From Sycobia sp. Sy_11 (taxonomy: Eukaryota > Arthropoda > Insecta > Hymenoptera > Epichrysomallidae): a stretch of 64,000 nucleotides of DNA. The notes under the pieces are model-generated. The model was not told where the DNA came from. It saw nothing but the letters and a program-made list of their open reading frames with translations, and searched no databases. This document shows positions 36,067 through 47,934 of this stretch, in pieces. The stretch covers positions 3,541,001 to 3,605,000 of the forward strand of contig JACCIC010000005.1 of NCBI GenBank assembly GCA_018907035.1. The letters run 5' to 3'. Made by a program: the position numbers and the translations under genes. Every line of letters begins with the position of its first letter. Position 1 is the stretch's first letter.

Positions 36067-37867
36067 CCGAGGGGGAAAGGATAATGCTGGAATTTATTAC
36101 AATTGCTATTATGCCAGCCCAAGTAGCAGATAAAGATAGATAGCCATTTTAATAAGGAATACTTCATATTATATAATAGGGCTTCAATATTACTCTTGTC
36201 CCGATAAATAGTACGAAATTATAAATACCCCCTCCCAAACATATTTAATTAATAATACTGTCTGATAAAAGTCTTAAATTATTGTTGTTAATTAAAATCA
36301 GAGCTTATTATTTGGTGCATATCTATAAAAAATTATCGACTTATATATTAACAGAAGTAATCGTAAAAAATAAAAATCAAAAACATTAATTCATATTATC
36401 GAATTGTGTTTTGCTTTATATGGGAATCAATAATGTACGAATAAAATCTTAAAGTTTCGAAAATTGATGAAATGAAAATTAAGTTATAATAAATATTAAC
36501 AGTGGGAAAATTTTTAACGGGAACAATAATAATATGATACGCAAAATTTATACTGCTTGATTGTTACGAACAGAATCGAAACTAAATGTAAAAATTAGTA
36601 TTAAGTCTTCAGCGTTTATAATTTCTAGAATAAAGTTTTTATTAATCAATTGCATTGTAGCTATTATTATAATTAGTTCCTCGTAAAATGTTTTAATATT
36701 GTTTGAATTCAAATTTAAAATAGGATATTTCTTTATAGCTGATAGGCTTATATGTTTATAGTTTAAGATAGTAGAAGTATAAAGCAAAAATTAATTTATG
36801 ATTTTGATTTTGGAATTATTTAATCTGTTACATATAAATAATGCGTAATAGTTTTTAAGAAATGTTTATAATATCGCGTTGCCATTATATATATAGGTTT
36901 AGTATTTCTTTTGTAACTAAATATAGTTATAAGTTATATTGCGAGAAATGTTTAGTTTTAAGATTGGGAATAATGTAAATAAAAGATTGATATAATATTA
37001 TATTCACGGGAGAATATATGAGTAAGAAATGTTGTGCGATCTCCTCGGACAAAACGGCGCCGCACGAATTCTAAAAACTGTTTATAAATGATGTAAGTAT
37101 ATACGAGATATTGAATAATGCTTAACGAAATCATCGGTTGGCGATTTGAAATCTTATTTTATAAGCTATAATTTGAAAATTTGAATTGGACTCAATGAAT
37201 TAATTTAATTGGATTCGAAATGAAATTAATTAATTATTGAAGTCGGGATCACGAGCAAACCTTCGTTAAAGGCCACCAAATTGTATACAACTAAGGTATA
37301 CGCTTGATCCGTACCATGACGAATAAAGGTAAAATCGAAGATTTTCCTGAAAACTGACCTTTATATGATTTACGACTAAGGTAATCAAATATTGGCCGGA
37401 GGAAAATCTTGAGATTTTACGAAAGAGGTTTGACTGGTTATGCTTCCATAAAAGCAATTGATCCGTGCTGTGACGGAAAATTCGGAAATTTTCTTTATAA
37501 TAGCTATCCTACAGACTCACAAATAAGGTGACTGTATTTTAGCTATAAGAAAATCTCGAGAATTTTGAAAGAAGTATGAACAGTGTCAGATTACCACCTC
37601 GGGTTCTCCGACCGTCCGGCTGCGCGAAGTGTTTAGGCTGTGATCAACGAATGGGGCATATCGCCCGAAATTTGACCCGCGATAAGAAGAGAGTCTATAA
37701 AGGGCGCTGTTTGAGCGCAAAAGGCATTATTCGATTCTCGTCTGTACTGAGGTGATTGTTATTTTTCTGTTATTCTCTTATTATATATACATTAAAATTT
37801 CAATTTATTGAACATTAACATTTTAAGGCTTTATTATTTCAAACGTCTCAGTAATTAGTATATTATA
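35973..37867 (+). repeat. 3' terminal repeat (pol-end fragment plus LTR)
   Basis: A 1,895-bp copy of 28910-30803. By eye it differs at about 12 substitutions and one single-base indel (GCTGG against GTGG, just after the polypurine tract). Five substitutions and the indel fall in the first 250 bases and four in the last 50. Only three fall in the intervening 1.6 kb. The LTR proper probably starts at about 36082. It carries the TATAAA at 37696-37701 and ends at TATTATA before unrelated sequence. Confidence 0.88.
36069..36081 (+). other. Polypurine tract of the 3' LTR
   Basis: GAGGGGGAAAGGA lies two bases after the pol stop codon and directly before TAATG. This is the expected place for plus-strand priming. 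Confidence 0.75.
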
Positions 37868-39376
37868 TTGATAGAACCGTGGATTATTCATGTTTTCATT
37901 TATTTTACCAAAAAAAATACATTTCTGTCAGCAATGAGTAATCGCTAGAATGTACTAAATATCATATTGCACATTTTTTATGTGAATATTCTTTTTTACC
38001 TAATTCTATAACTTTTCAACAAATTTCAAATGTGTGTATTAAGTAGTAATGTCAGTGATTAGTCGGTCGAAGCTCAAATATCTCGCCTCCTTAGTTTTAT
38101 ATTAAAGGCAAAAAATTCATACAAATTATAATTATAATAAACTTTATTTGTAAACTAATATACATAAATATATAGGAAAAAATCGCATCAATATTCGATA
38201 ATCTCATTTTTAGCAGAATAAGTACTAACCAATTTACAATTGCAAAAAAATCCGTAAGAGTTGTCCGTCATAAAAAATTATATTTTATATTCCCCTTATC
38301 AACTGTTAACGACTTTTATCGCATTTCAATATATCATTTACATTCCAGTGTATTTGTGACTCCTCCTTTGCCTCCTTGACGCAAATTTTATTTCTCTATA
38401 AACCGTGCGAAAAATGCTCCAAATCTATAATCCCATAAATATACACAGTTTAGTTATATAATCATATATATAGTAGCGCTTTGACCAAATTATTAATTTT
38501 TCGTTACATGGATACCAATCAGATTATCTATAATAATCTAAGTGAATATATATTCTAAAGTAAAAGACTTTCCTACATAGTAGTAAATCTGTTTAAACAC
38601 CGTCCTTTTAAGAAAATTAAAAACTAAATGTGTGATACAAAAATTATGTTTCTAAAATGTTCCTACATCTATGTTATGTATAATTTTAAAATGTCAAGAA
38701 TAGCGTATGTACAAAGAAAATACTCGTAGGTTCCAACCTTTTTTTTCTCTTATCACCGTTACCGACCGAAATGTCCTAAATTTTATTTTTCTCTTTAGCT
38801 AGTAAATTTTATAAAATTAAATCAAATATGATCTTTTTTTAATATCATGTCGTATTGTATTTATTTCTCTTCTGTTATTACTCCCCCTTGACTTTTTTCT
38901 ATAACTTCATTTCTCAATATGGTAAAGAAAAGTCAAAATAATTAAAAAAAAAAACAGGTTCAAAACTCTTATAAGAAAAAATCTTACGATCTATACACAA
39001 AACTCATCGACTAAAAAATGTATTTGTCCATTTTAATAACAAAGATCATTGCTTATTTCGTGTAAATAAATTGAATATTTGCCTGCCAAACTTTAAAAAT
39101 TAATAATGACGCTAAATAAAATGAAATAAATATATAAAACAAGCAAAACTCAGCGTGCTTCTACTCGCATGATATGAAATACACAGGATAAAAAGCGCTT
39201 TTCACCAGAGAAAAATCGGCGAGTTTTTTTTCGCATGATATAAAACGTATATATAATATATTTACATATACAGTTGAACGCAGAGTCCACGTCCGTGAAC
39301 CGGAAAGGTAAATGGTAAATATACGGATTCCCAGTATATAGGACATGAACGCACGCTATACCTTCAATCGCTTTTA

Positions 39377-39379
<3 letters not shown>

Positions 39380-39430
<51 letters not shown>
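39380..39430. repeat. (TA)n microsatellite
   Basis: A TA run of about 51 bases. Confidence 0.95.
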
Positions 39431-39433
<3 letters not shown>

Positions 39434-40419
39434 CTATCTATGCAAACTTCGTTTTGCCATTCACTTGCCCGACCAATCGCACCTTATTGCGATAACAAAT
39501 GGGCCCGCGTGCGTTGCTCGCGCACGTTCATACATATACGCGCGATATAGGCCTCTTTCTCGTTCCGTGCGATTCATTCGCATATGTGTGTTTGTATATG
39601 CATACTTGAACGCTAAGGTAAAAACTAAAAACAGCGACGTCGGTGTGGGGACCAAATTGCACACACGAGCGCGGAGCCGAGTTCGCGATTGATTGTCTTT
39701 TTGTCAGAAAGTACTTTGCTATTTATGTACTCTCGTAAAATATCCGCGCCTAAAGCTCCTGTATTGGTCGATATTTTTTTATAGACGCTGGGTGTATAAA
39801 ATAAGTTGTAATTAAATTATATGTATATACATATAAGAACAGTCTTATCAAAATATTCATTCTTATAAATAAAACATTGATATGCGCGTTAAGCCTGCCA
39901 GTATAGCCATACAAGATAACTATTAATACTAAATAGTATTGCAAATAAAGTACGTTCCTTAAGAATTGAAAAATAATCCAAAAATTCGTAAATATATTTT
40001 AAGATAAAAATTTTTCGTATATTTACGCGAAGAAGGTGCAGAAATGTAAACTATAAACTAAGCAATGACAAATATCCTTTGAATAGATGGGAGGAATATA
40101 CATTTTTATTTCTATACGAACCCTTTTTTATTGAATCAATTCCCAACCGTCAATAAAATACAATTACGATAACATGAAACAAAATTATCTATATAATTTT
40201 TTTGGGCGAAATATAAAAATCTCTCAAATATTATCACGTTATTTTCGATTTCAACTTTTATTTTAAATTATATATAAACTGTATTTATTATTCAGCTCAT
40301 CTCTAAAGATGAATTCTTTTAAATAATAGATATTATGATAATAAAGAATATATTTACTCAAGAAATCGAATTTTCGTCAAACACGGAAGACCTTTTCAAA
40401 AGCCAACAATCATAAATAT

Positions 40420-40653
40420 CTTGACAGCGGCGCTTGATTAAACTGTTAAGTATGTTTATCGGTCTTGCAGTATTGTTAATAAACTATTATAATATAATTA
40501 TGATGACGATTAGACTGTCGTTGTTGATACAACTTATTACTTATATAAACATGGACAATCTGACTATCATCATAATTATACCACATTAGTTTATTAAAAA
40601 AACTGTAAGACCGACAAAAATATTTACTGCTTTGTGTTATCGCTATCGTCAAA
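40420..40653. mobile_element. MITE-like palindromic element
   Basis: The left half (from TTGACAGCGGCG through TCGGTCTTGCAGT and TTAATAAAC to ATAATTATGATGA) is repeated in inverted orientation in the right half, with about 80% identity by eye over roughly 100 bases per arm. The two arms meet with almost no loop. There is no open frame. This structure fits a miniature inverted-repeat transposable element. No convincing target-site duplication was seen. Confidence 0.7.
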
Positions 40654-42025
40654 AGTAGAATTATTAAGTATTAATTAATAATAATAAAATAACAATAAAT
40701 ACTTTTTAAAATACAGCAATGTGCTTATCAATAAACTATAATGGAATTCGTAAACATTTAAATGTAACTTTATTAACATTTAAATACATTACATTTCGTG
40801 TGCATCTGGTATGCTTTCTTTAGAAAATTCATCATAAAATTCAGTTTTATTATCTTTTTATCATAGTATTTATATGTAAATAGACTTTTAAAACAGAAAT
40901 GAGTATTGACTAAGTTATTTTTAATCCTGTGTCTATTCTGGCGTTGCGATAGCAGATACGAACATCTCTGACTAGTTAAGAACTTTGGTAAAAAAATTTC
41001 TTAGACAGGATAATTAATTATTTTGCTTAAATATTAAATTATATTTATATAAATAAAAGAGAATTCTTTTGGAGATACAAGTTAAACTTTCTTGCTACTC
41101 GTCAGAAAAAAATATGTTGAAAGTTACGAAGATTAAAAAAATTAAAAACAGTGGAAACATTTGTAAATATCCAAGAAAACGTAATATAAACCATTTTTAC
41201 ATTTTGTATTCATGATATCAAGGTAGAAACAATTGATTCTCCGGTAACTAGTATACTCACCTTGTCAGTAATTTTTAAGAGATTTAAGAATTAATAGGTT
41301 CCTGTTTATAAGAAATTAATAGAAAAAATCAGAATAAATGTAATATAATTGTTTTCTTTGCATTTTAATTAAATGCATAATGTAATAAAAAAAGCAATTA
41401 AATAAAAATAATTTTTCAAATCAATTTCATTCTCTTAATAATTGTGATGCATTTATTTTGTTTAGAAACATAACTCTCATATTAGCCGTAAATGACTGTT
41501 TTTTATCGTATTTAATTTATATTATTTATGTTCATTCTGTGTGATTGTTAGCCAATTTAATATCATAAAATAAATTAAATCTTGGAATTTTAGCAGCTAG
41601 AGTTTCAGGAATACAATGAAAACTTAAATTAGTATTAATAGTTCTATAAAAAGTGAGCTCTTTACAGTGGTATCGTATCCCTTTGTAAAGCCCTTTCCAT
41701 GATGTGGAGAGAACTCCAGTTTACTGTTTCACAGTCTTAACTCTGTTATAACACTTCTTATGCTTCATTTGGTGCATTTCAATAAGTTTCGATTTTTTTA
41801 AAAGACAATTTTAAAGAACTCCGAAATTTTACTAATCTAAGCAATGCCTTCTAGAACATACTTCTAGAACATTTTATTATGGTTACCATTTTGTTAGTTC
41901 TTTTCCCGACCACTAAACCGCCTTGCCATATATATATATATATAAAGCACCACGTCTATATAGTCAGGTATATGCCTACACATGCTCGCATATTGTGACG
42001 CCACACTCCTACACACGAATTACGA

Positions 42026-42058
42026 TATGGATTGTTGAATTCAAATCAACAATCCATA
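42026..42058. repeat. 13-bp perfect inverted repeat, 7-base loop
   Basis: TATGGATTGTTGA and its exact reverse complement TCAACAATCCATA are separated by ATTCAAA. It would form a stable hairpin. No neighbouring run of T marks it as a terminator. Confidence 0.75.
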
Positions 42059-43907
42059 AAAAGTGAATTAAGAAGTAAATATACTGAATAAAAAACTATT
42101 ACATTAAGAATTATACGTTAAAAACTATCCTTTAAAAATATAATTAAAAAAATATTCAGTTCATAATCAATACAAAAATAGTCAGTCTTGAACAAATAAA
42201 ATTTTGAAGAAAGCGGAAACAATTTCGACCTTTTTACACTATTTAAATAAGGTTGAAAATTTGCAACAAATAAAGGGAAATTATATTTTTTTTCCATTTA
42301 TTTCCTAATAATTATTTGACTTCGCTTAAAAATTAATAGATTACGTTTTTGATATTACATTTGCAAAAAAAATAAAGTTATTAGTTTCTGTTGTGATCTA
42401 AGTAGTTTAGCCATTTAGCAGTATATAAAGCAAGTGATATTTATAAATTCTTTTCAAATACTTGTTTCAGAAACGATTCAAAATTTCTTTAATTATCATT
42501 AAATAAATCATAATTCTAAAAAGAAGAGACATATTTGTTAAGAGAAGAGCCATCAGTCAAGTAAATATTATATATGCAATATGCACAATATTAATATGAT
42601 TACAAATATGCTATTTATTAAATATAACTATACAAATAAACGTTATAAAATGTATAATTTCGTATCCAGCTCAAAAAATTACATTTATCAATCAAAATAA
42701 AATTGATTGCAACAAAGATGTATATGCTTTTAATATACTTGTATTACTGAATACATAGAGTTAATAATATAATTATTATTACATTTTTAAATTGTTCCAG
42801 TTATAAAAAGTTAGCCAATTTCAATTGGCTATAAAAATCTAGCTAATTTCAAATAACAATGTTGTTTTTAAATTAAGCTAACTTAATGATCTTAAAATAG
42901 TATAGTATAGTACTATTCAGATTTAAAATTTTAGATTTCTTAACAATCAAAATTATATTCAAGATACAAAATATTCTAGACGTCTTGTAAAAATTTCAAA
43001 ACGTTATTGAAAACTACTATTTAACTTAATTATAAATAATAAATTATTTAATTCACATTTAGTATTTACGAATTCATAAGAAATATAAACATTTTATAAA
43101 TCTTTATTATTATTTTTAAGGCAGTCAAGGCTTATAGCCAAAGCTTATAATTCATTTATAACAAAATCTTATTAGGTAATTATCATTCTAAAGCCATAAA
43201 TAATGTTTCACTTAAGTAAAAATTCATATAATAGTTTTAACTGGTGTTTGAGTATATTATTTCTGAATTAATGTTTCTCGATATTTATTTTACTTCCTCA
43301 CCTGCATGTATGCATAACACTTTTATCATTGGGGTATTTTTATATAATACTAAACATGCAGTCATCTTAGCTTGATTGAAAAAGATATATACTGGGAGTA
43401 GTATTGACCGATGAATACAATTTCTTTATTTCTTACTTCAAGCTTACAAAATGTTACATTCAAAAATATACTCTGTTATGATGACTTTTATTTTTGTGTT
43501 CAATAAAATATTCATCAACTATTACAGGTCAATGGAAAAAAAATTTTGTAAATATTTTTGTATTACGATATATCTAGTAGAGAAACTGATAATAAATGGA
43601 AAGATATTCAATTGTACTTATGAAATATTCAATGTATATCTACATTAGTACTGTGATAATAATTTTATAAATGTTTTTTACAAGAATTACATCGGTCATA
43701 TTATATAAAATACTAGATTAAATAATACTAAATAAAAACAATAAACCTGTACAATCATGAAAATTTCAATAAAATAAAAGTAATCCTTGATCACTTTTTT
43801 TTAAAACACATAGCTTAAACATCTAATTTTCTTGAATCAAAATATCAAAAGTTCAAGTATATTATTTCTATATTTGATTTGTAGTTTCGTGTACGATAAA
43901 CTATTTT

Positions 43908-46900
43908 TTAATCCTTTATAATAGAGCAATTCATCATGGAATATCGCGGTGGTGTTTTCCAAATCGCGCTTGATGATCGCTTCAGTTTCTTCGGATCAAT
44001 GCCTATAAACAATTCTCTTAGATCAGGTGTACATTTCTTTGCATCAAAGAATGTCAATACACTTTTCATTGGAATATATTGTTGTGTTGCTAATTGCAAT
44101 TGTCTAACATTTCCTAAAAATAAAAATATGTTTAGTAAAAACTAATAAATTTTCAATTAATTAAAAATAAATAATTTTATTTTTACTTGAAGCCCAATGG
44201 GGTATCTGATGCTTAGGTTTACTTTCATCATCTGATTCTTCCTCATCTGGATCACTATCCATTTTATAATTACATTGCATCTGTTTCTGTGCCAAAATCT
44301 TTGCCTATAAAATAAATTTTAGCTGTTATTTATATTTGCTTATCGTTTTGGGAGATTTGATGATAATAATTATAAAATTGATATTAACCTTAGCCTGTAA
44401 TGCAGCTTGAGTTTTTATTTTTATTTCCGCCATTTGATGTCTCATTTCAGCTTGTTTACGTTTCTCCAATTCTTGTTCGCGACGTTTTTGTTCAGCAAGT
44501 AGCCTCTCTTGTTCTTCTTGCTCTTGCAAACGTTGTAACCGTAACATTTCTTCCTGTTTCCTTCTTTCTTCTTTTTCCTGCATTAAGAGCTATTATTATA
44601 ATTAAATAACTACAAATTTTACAATCTTTAACAGTGAATTTTAAGCTTATACCTGTGTCCTTTGCATTTGCAATATACGTTTCCTTTCTATTTCTTCTTT
44701 TTGTTTTTCTTGCATTAACTGAGCCAATTTTGCCTTCTCCTCCCTTTCTTTTTCAGCTTTCAATCTTTTTTCATATTCTAATTTTTCTTTAGCTTCTCTT
44801 GCTAATTTATTTTTCAGTTCTTTTTCTTTCCGTTTTCTAAACATAATTTTAAATATATTTTAGCATAATACAAACTTTATAAGTTTTGAAATATAATTTT
44901 TATATACTACCGTCTCTTTTCTTCAGCTTGAGCTTTTAATAATTCTTCACGTTTTCGTCGAGCATCTTCATCATTCACTCTTCTTCGCTTTTCTTCAGTT
45001 AATCTTTCTTTATGTTTTGATGCTGATTTGACTGGCTGAATAAAGGAATCTACATATGAAACAACATTGCCTCGTGATCCTGTTAAAGGTTTTGAATACT
45101 AGAAGAAAAGAAAGAAAGAATGAAAAAAAATTAATATATAATAACTATTTCACTTCACAATTAAATTAACTACTTAAACTTACAGCATTAAGACTATGAG
45201 TATTTGAAGGTGTTGCATATTGACTCTTACTCACAGAACTAGGCATCTGTAGCATACGACTTTTTCCTAGAGGTGTAATTTCAGAAGGTGGTCTTAGTTG
45301 TGATTTTTTTGCTGATCTGATAACATTTGCATTTTCATTCTAAAAATGATAAAATTATAAAATAAGTTATAAAAAATAAAACAATATTAATTCTGTATGT
45401 CAAACCTCTTTAGTATCATCATGCTCTCTTGCATGCTTTGCAAGAGAAATCTTTTTAGCCTTAGCCAAAGATTTCCTGGCTAGTTTCTGTGTTACAGTTG
45501 GAGTTGGAGTTTCCGAAGTTGCTGCAGCTAATGCGCGTGTCTTAGTCCTTGTCACCCTTCCAACTGCTTCATTGTCAGTATGCTTTGGACTAATAGCCAC
45601 TAGTTCAAAGGCTTCAACTCTCTTTTTAACAGAATCTTTAGCATAAGGACTGAATAATGCTGCTTGCTTGTATGATGATTTAACTGCTGATCCTTTAAAA
45701 GATTTTGGTTGAGGAATTTTTTTGGTTGGAGTACGAAGAATTTCATCATCACTTATCAAAGAATTATTTGATCTAGTATTACGTTTCTGATGATTAAAAA
45801 ATAATTTTTCCTTTTTCACCTTATATTCTTTTCTTTCAGGTGATGATTCATCATCGGTAATAAGTTCATTCACTTCACTGGATTTTATATTATTAATATG
45901 TTTGAGGCTTTTGTTTTGATGACTTATCACACTGTTTTTGTTATTTAGAGCAGCTATTAATGTTTTTCCTGTACTACTTTCTTCTAATACTTCTTTGATA
46001 GTACTATTATTATTCAAAATTGGTCCTTTAACTGAATTCTTTTTAATTGTAACTGTTTCATTTAAAATTTTATTTTGTAATGGCTCAATCAAAACAGTTG
46101 CATTCATCATTTTTTCTATGGTTACTGTAGAATTTGGATTCATAGTTGAATTCATTATTGGTTTATTAATTGCATCTTCATACATTGATGCTACAGTTTC
46201 ATCAACATTACTCATATCTGTAGTTTCATTTATAACATTATTCAATTTAAACTTTTTTGAGTGCGCATTAATTATTGATGAAGATGATCTAGTAATACGT
46301 TCTGACGGTTTAGTCTGTACTGAAACAGAAGACTTTTCTGAAATCCTATCCAATGTATTCATATGCTTTGAATCCTTCTCATGTTTTTGTGAAAATGACG
46401 TTGAATATAATGCTTTCTTTAAAACTGGTTCATCATTCATCAAAGAGTTCTTTTTTGTAACTTCTTCAGCTATTAGTGTTTCATTTTCATTATCATTTTC
46501 TTTTTCATATTTTCGTTTTAATGAGGTTTTCTTCTTTCTTTCAAGGTCATTTTTTTCAGAAATTCGTTTCACTTCATTAATTATTTCAGGACTTTGATTA
46601 TTAATATTTTTAGACTCAACTTTGATATCTGCTAATTTACTTTGTTTCAATAGTTGACTATCTTCATCTTCAGAGGTTACTAATGATTCCTTAAATTGTT
46701 TTGATTTACCTTCATTAGCAATCTATTGAAAAAAAAAAATTTAATTTTTTATTAACAAAAACTTATTTTATTATTATCCATTTTATTGTAATCCATTAAA
46801 TAAAAATATACTTGTTTTTCTTTAAATTCATAATCTATTCTTATCATTGATATCTCCTTATTATACTATTTTAGAGAGAATGATTAAATTAATACTTTCA

Positions 46901-47785
46901 TAATGAAAATTAATTTCTATTAAAATATGTTCAGGCTTTATCAAGCTTTGCTAAATATCCTAATTTCAGATGTTTTTCAATTCTAAGATTGATAAAACGT
47001 GGACATATTTTAATAGAAATTATTTTTCATTATGAAAGTAATTAATTCAATCATCGTGCCAATTTTAACAAACTATGGCAAAGTTTAAGACTTGACAATT
47101 CTTAATGCAACATGATTTAATTAGTATCATGTTATGTATTTTAGTTGTCAATATAAAAATTATTATAAAAATTATAGATCAGCATATAAAGAATAAAAAA
47201 ATATATTACATATATCTTCTAATATGTTTGTATCTTTTGAGGTTTTAGATACCTAAATAAACAATATAATTAAAAATTTCTAAAATAATATTATCTTATT
47301 ATAACAAAATTATTATTTCTTCAATTAAGAATTATATAAACCTTGTTTCCTTGTATACAGCTGTCGTATGTAGATGGCCTTCGAAGTTTTACAGTTAAGT
47401 TTAATGATTGTTGTTTTTTTATAATATCATTAGCTTTAATAGAGGCTCCACGTTTTGCTCTGGAAGGACGAATGTCTGAGGTTTCTAAAACCATAGTATT
47501 TATTCGAGAAGGTCGAGTACTTCTTTCATCAGTAAGGCTACTATCAATTTCCACTTCATGATTTTCTGGAATAGCTTTAATTCTAGTCCCTCGTTTTTTA
47601 GGAATTTTTGGTGTTTTTGCAAATAATGATCCTGGACCTGGTGTAGCTATTTGTGAAAGTAAAACTTGAATATAATTTCTTGTGTCTTGTGTAAATTCTT
47701 GAGAAATTTTTGAAATTTCTAGATACTCTTGATGAAAGCTAGTAAAATCATTTTGTAACATCTGCAGTACTGTCTTTTTATCCAT
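43908..47785 (-). CDS. INCENP: Inner centromere protein (INCENP), eight coding exons
   Basis: INCENP is the scaffold of the chromosomal passenger complex. It binds Survivin and Borealin at its N-terminus and Aurora B at its C-terminal IN-box. Coding exons on the minus strand are 47785-47342, 46722-45406, 45339-45184, 45098-44911, 44836-44653, 44577-44389, 44304-44187 and 44113-43908. All use GT-AG introns and keep frame, giving 933 residues, close to the usual INCENP length. Residues 1-148 hold the N-terminal region with a FAKTPKIPKK stretch. About 149-640 is a long, disordered, Ser/Asn/Lys-rich part. About 660-835 is the charged Glu/Lys/Arg single-alpha-helix or coiled-coil region. The IN-box follows: HWAS, then DLRELF, then KRSSSAIWKTPP (about 910-920). 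The serines match the T-S-S site that Aurora B phosphorylates in vertebrates. The ATG has A at -3 and G at +4. A small extra exon between the first two is possible but would break frame. Confidence 0.93.
46862..47078. mobile_element. MITE-like hairpin in the first coding intron of INCENP
   Basis: The arms 46880-46935 and about 46999-47056 are inverted copies with high identity: TACTTTCATAATGAAAA and TTTCTATTAAAATATGT occur in both arms in mirrored order. Weaker pairing extends outward. There is no coding capacity. The element fills about a third of the 619-bp intron, far longer than the gene's other coding introns (66-85 bp). Confidence 0.75.
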
Positions 47786-47794
47786 AATGGAAAC

Positions 47795-47933
47795 CTAAAA
47801 AATGTTTTAAGAATTAAAAAAATTAAAGTCGAGAAAAAATAGAAAATTAAATTCCAATCATATGAAATAGAAACTAGACGTTAGCTAAAACATCCAGATT
47901 CAATCATAAATGTAAAATTCTCAATTTACTTAC
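47795..47933 (-). other. INCENP: Probable intron in the INCENP 5' untranslated region
   Basis: On the minus strand, CAACGTT|GTAAGT at 47933 is a good splice donor. TTTTTTAG|GTTTCC at 47795 is a good acceptor nine bases before the start codon. Together they would remove 139 bases from the leader and place a non-coding first exon upstream of 47934. Confidence 0.5.
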
Positions 47934-47934
47934 A

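Larger units (their letters stand above)
28910..37867 (+). mobile_element. BEL/Pao LTR retrotransposon, defective full-length copy
   Basis: Long direct terminal repeats (28910-30803 and 35973-37867) enclose an internal region. A primer binding site lies three bases after the 5' repeat, and a purine tract lies at the pol end. The internal order is gag with CCHC knuckles, aspartic protease, reverse transcriptase, RNase H and integrase, the order of BEL/Pao elements. Every coding part is damaged. There are in-frame stops at 31218, 32415, 34265, 35312, 35470 and 35503. There are frame changes near 32619, 33600-33615 and about 35410. The integrase C-terminal region expected after the PNHFLIG motif is missing. 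No target-site duplication is visible: the five bases before the 5' copy do not match those after the 3' copy. The terminal repeats differ at about a dozen positions by eye. The element cannot be autonomous. No restored reading is offered here. Confidence 0.93.
37868..43907. other. AT-rich intergenic DNA
   Basis: No gene is recognised between the BEL/Pao element and INCENP. It holds a TA tract, a 230-bp palindromic element and a short perfect hairpin. A segment containing TCGCATGATAT is repeated once (about 39165 and 39231). The last few hundred bases include the INCENP 3' untranslated region on the minus strand. Confidence 0.6.

Noticed and set aside
41650..41720. CAGTGGTATCGTA-like stretch recalling U4 snRNA
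   Set aside because: Similarity is limited to about a dozen bases. The rest of the snRNA and an Sm site are absent.
47220..47262. Possible extra INCENP exon (43 bases between AG and GT on the minus strand)
   Set aside because: Its length would shift the frame and produce a stop in the next exon. The flanking exons already join in phase.
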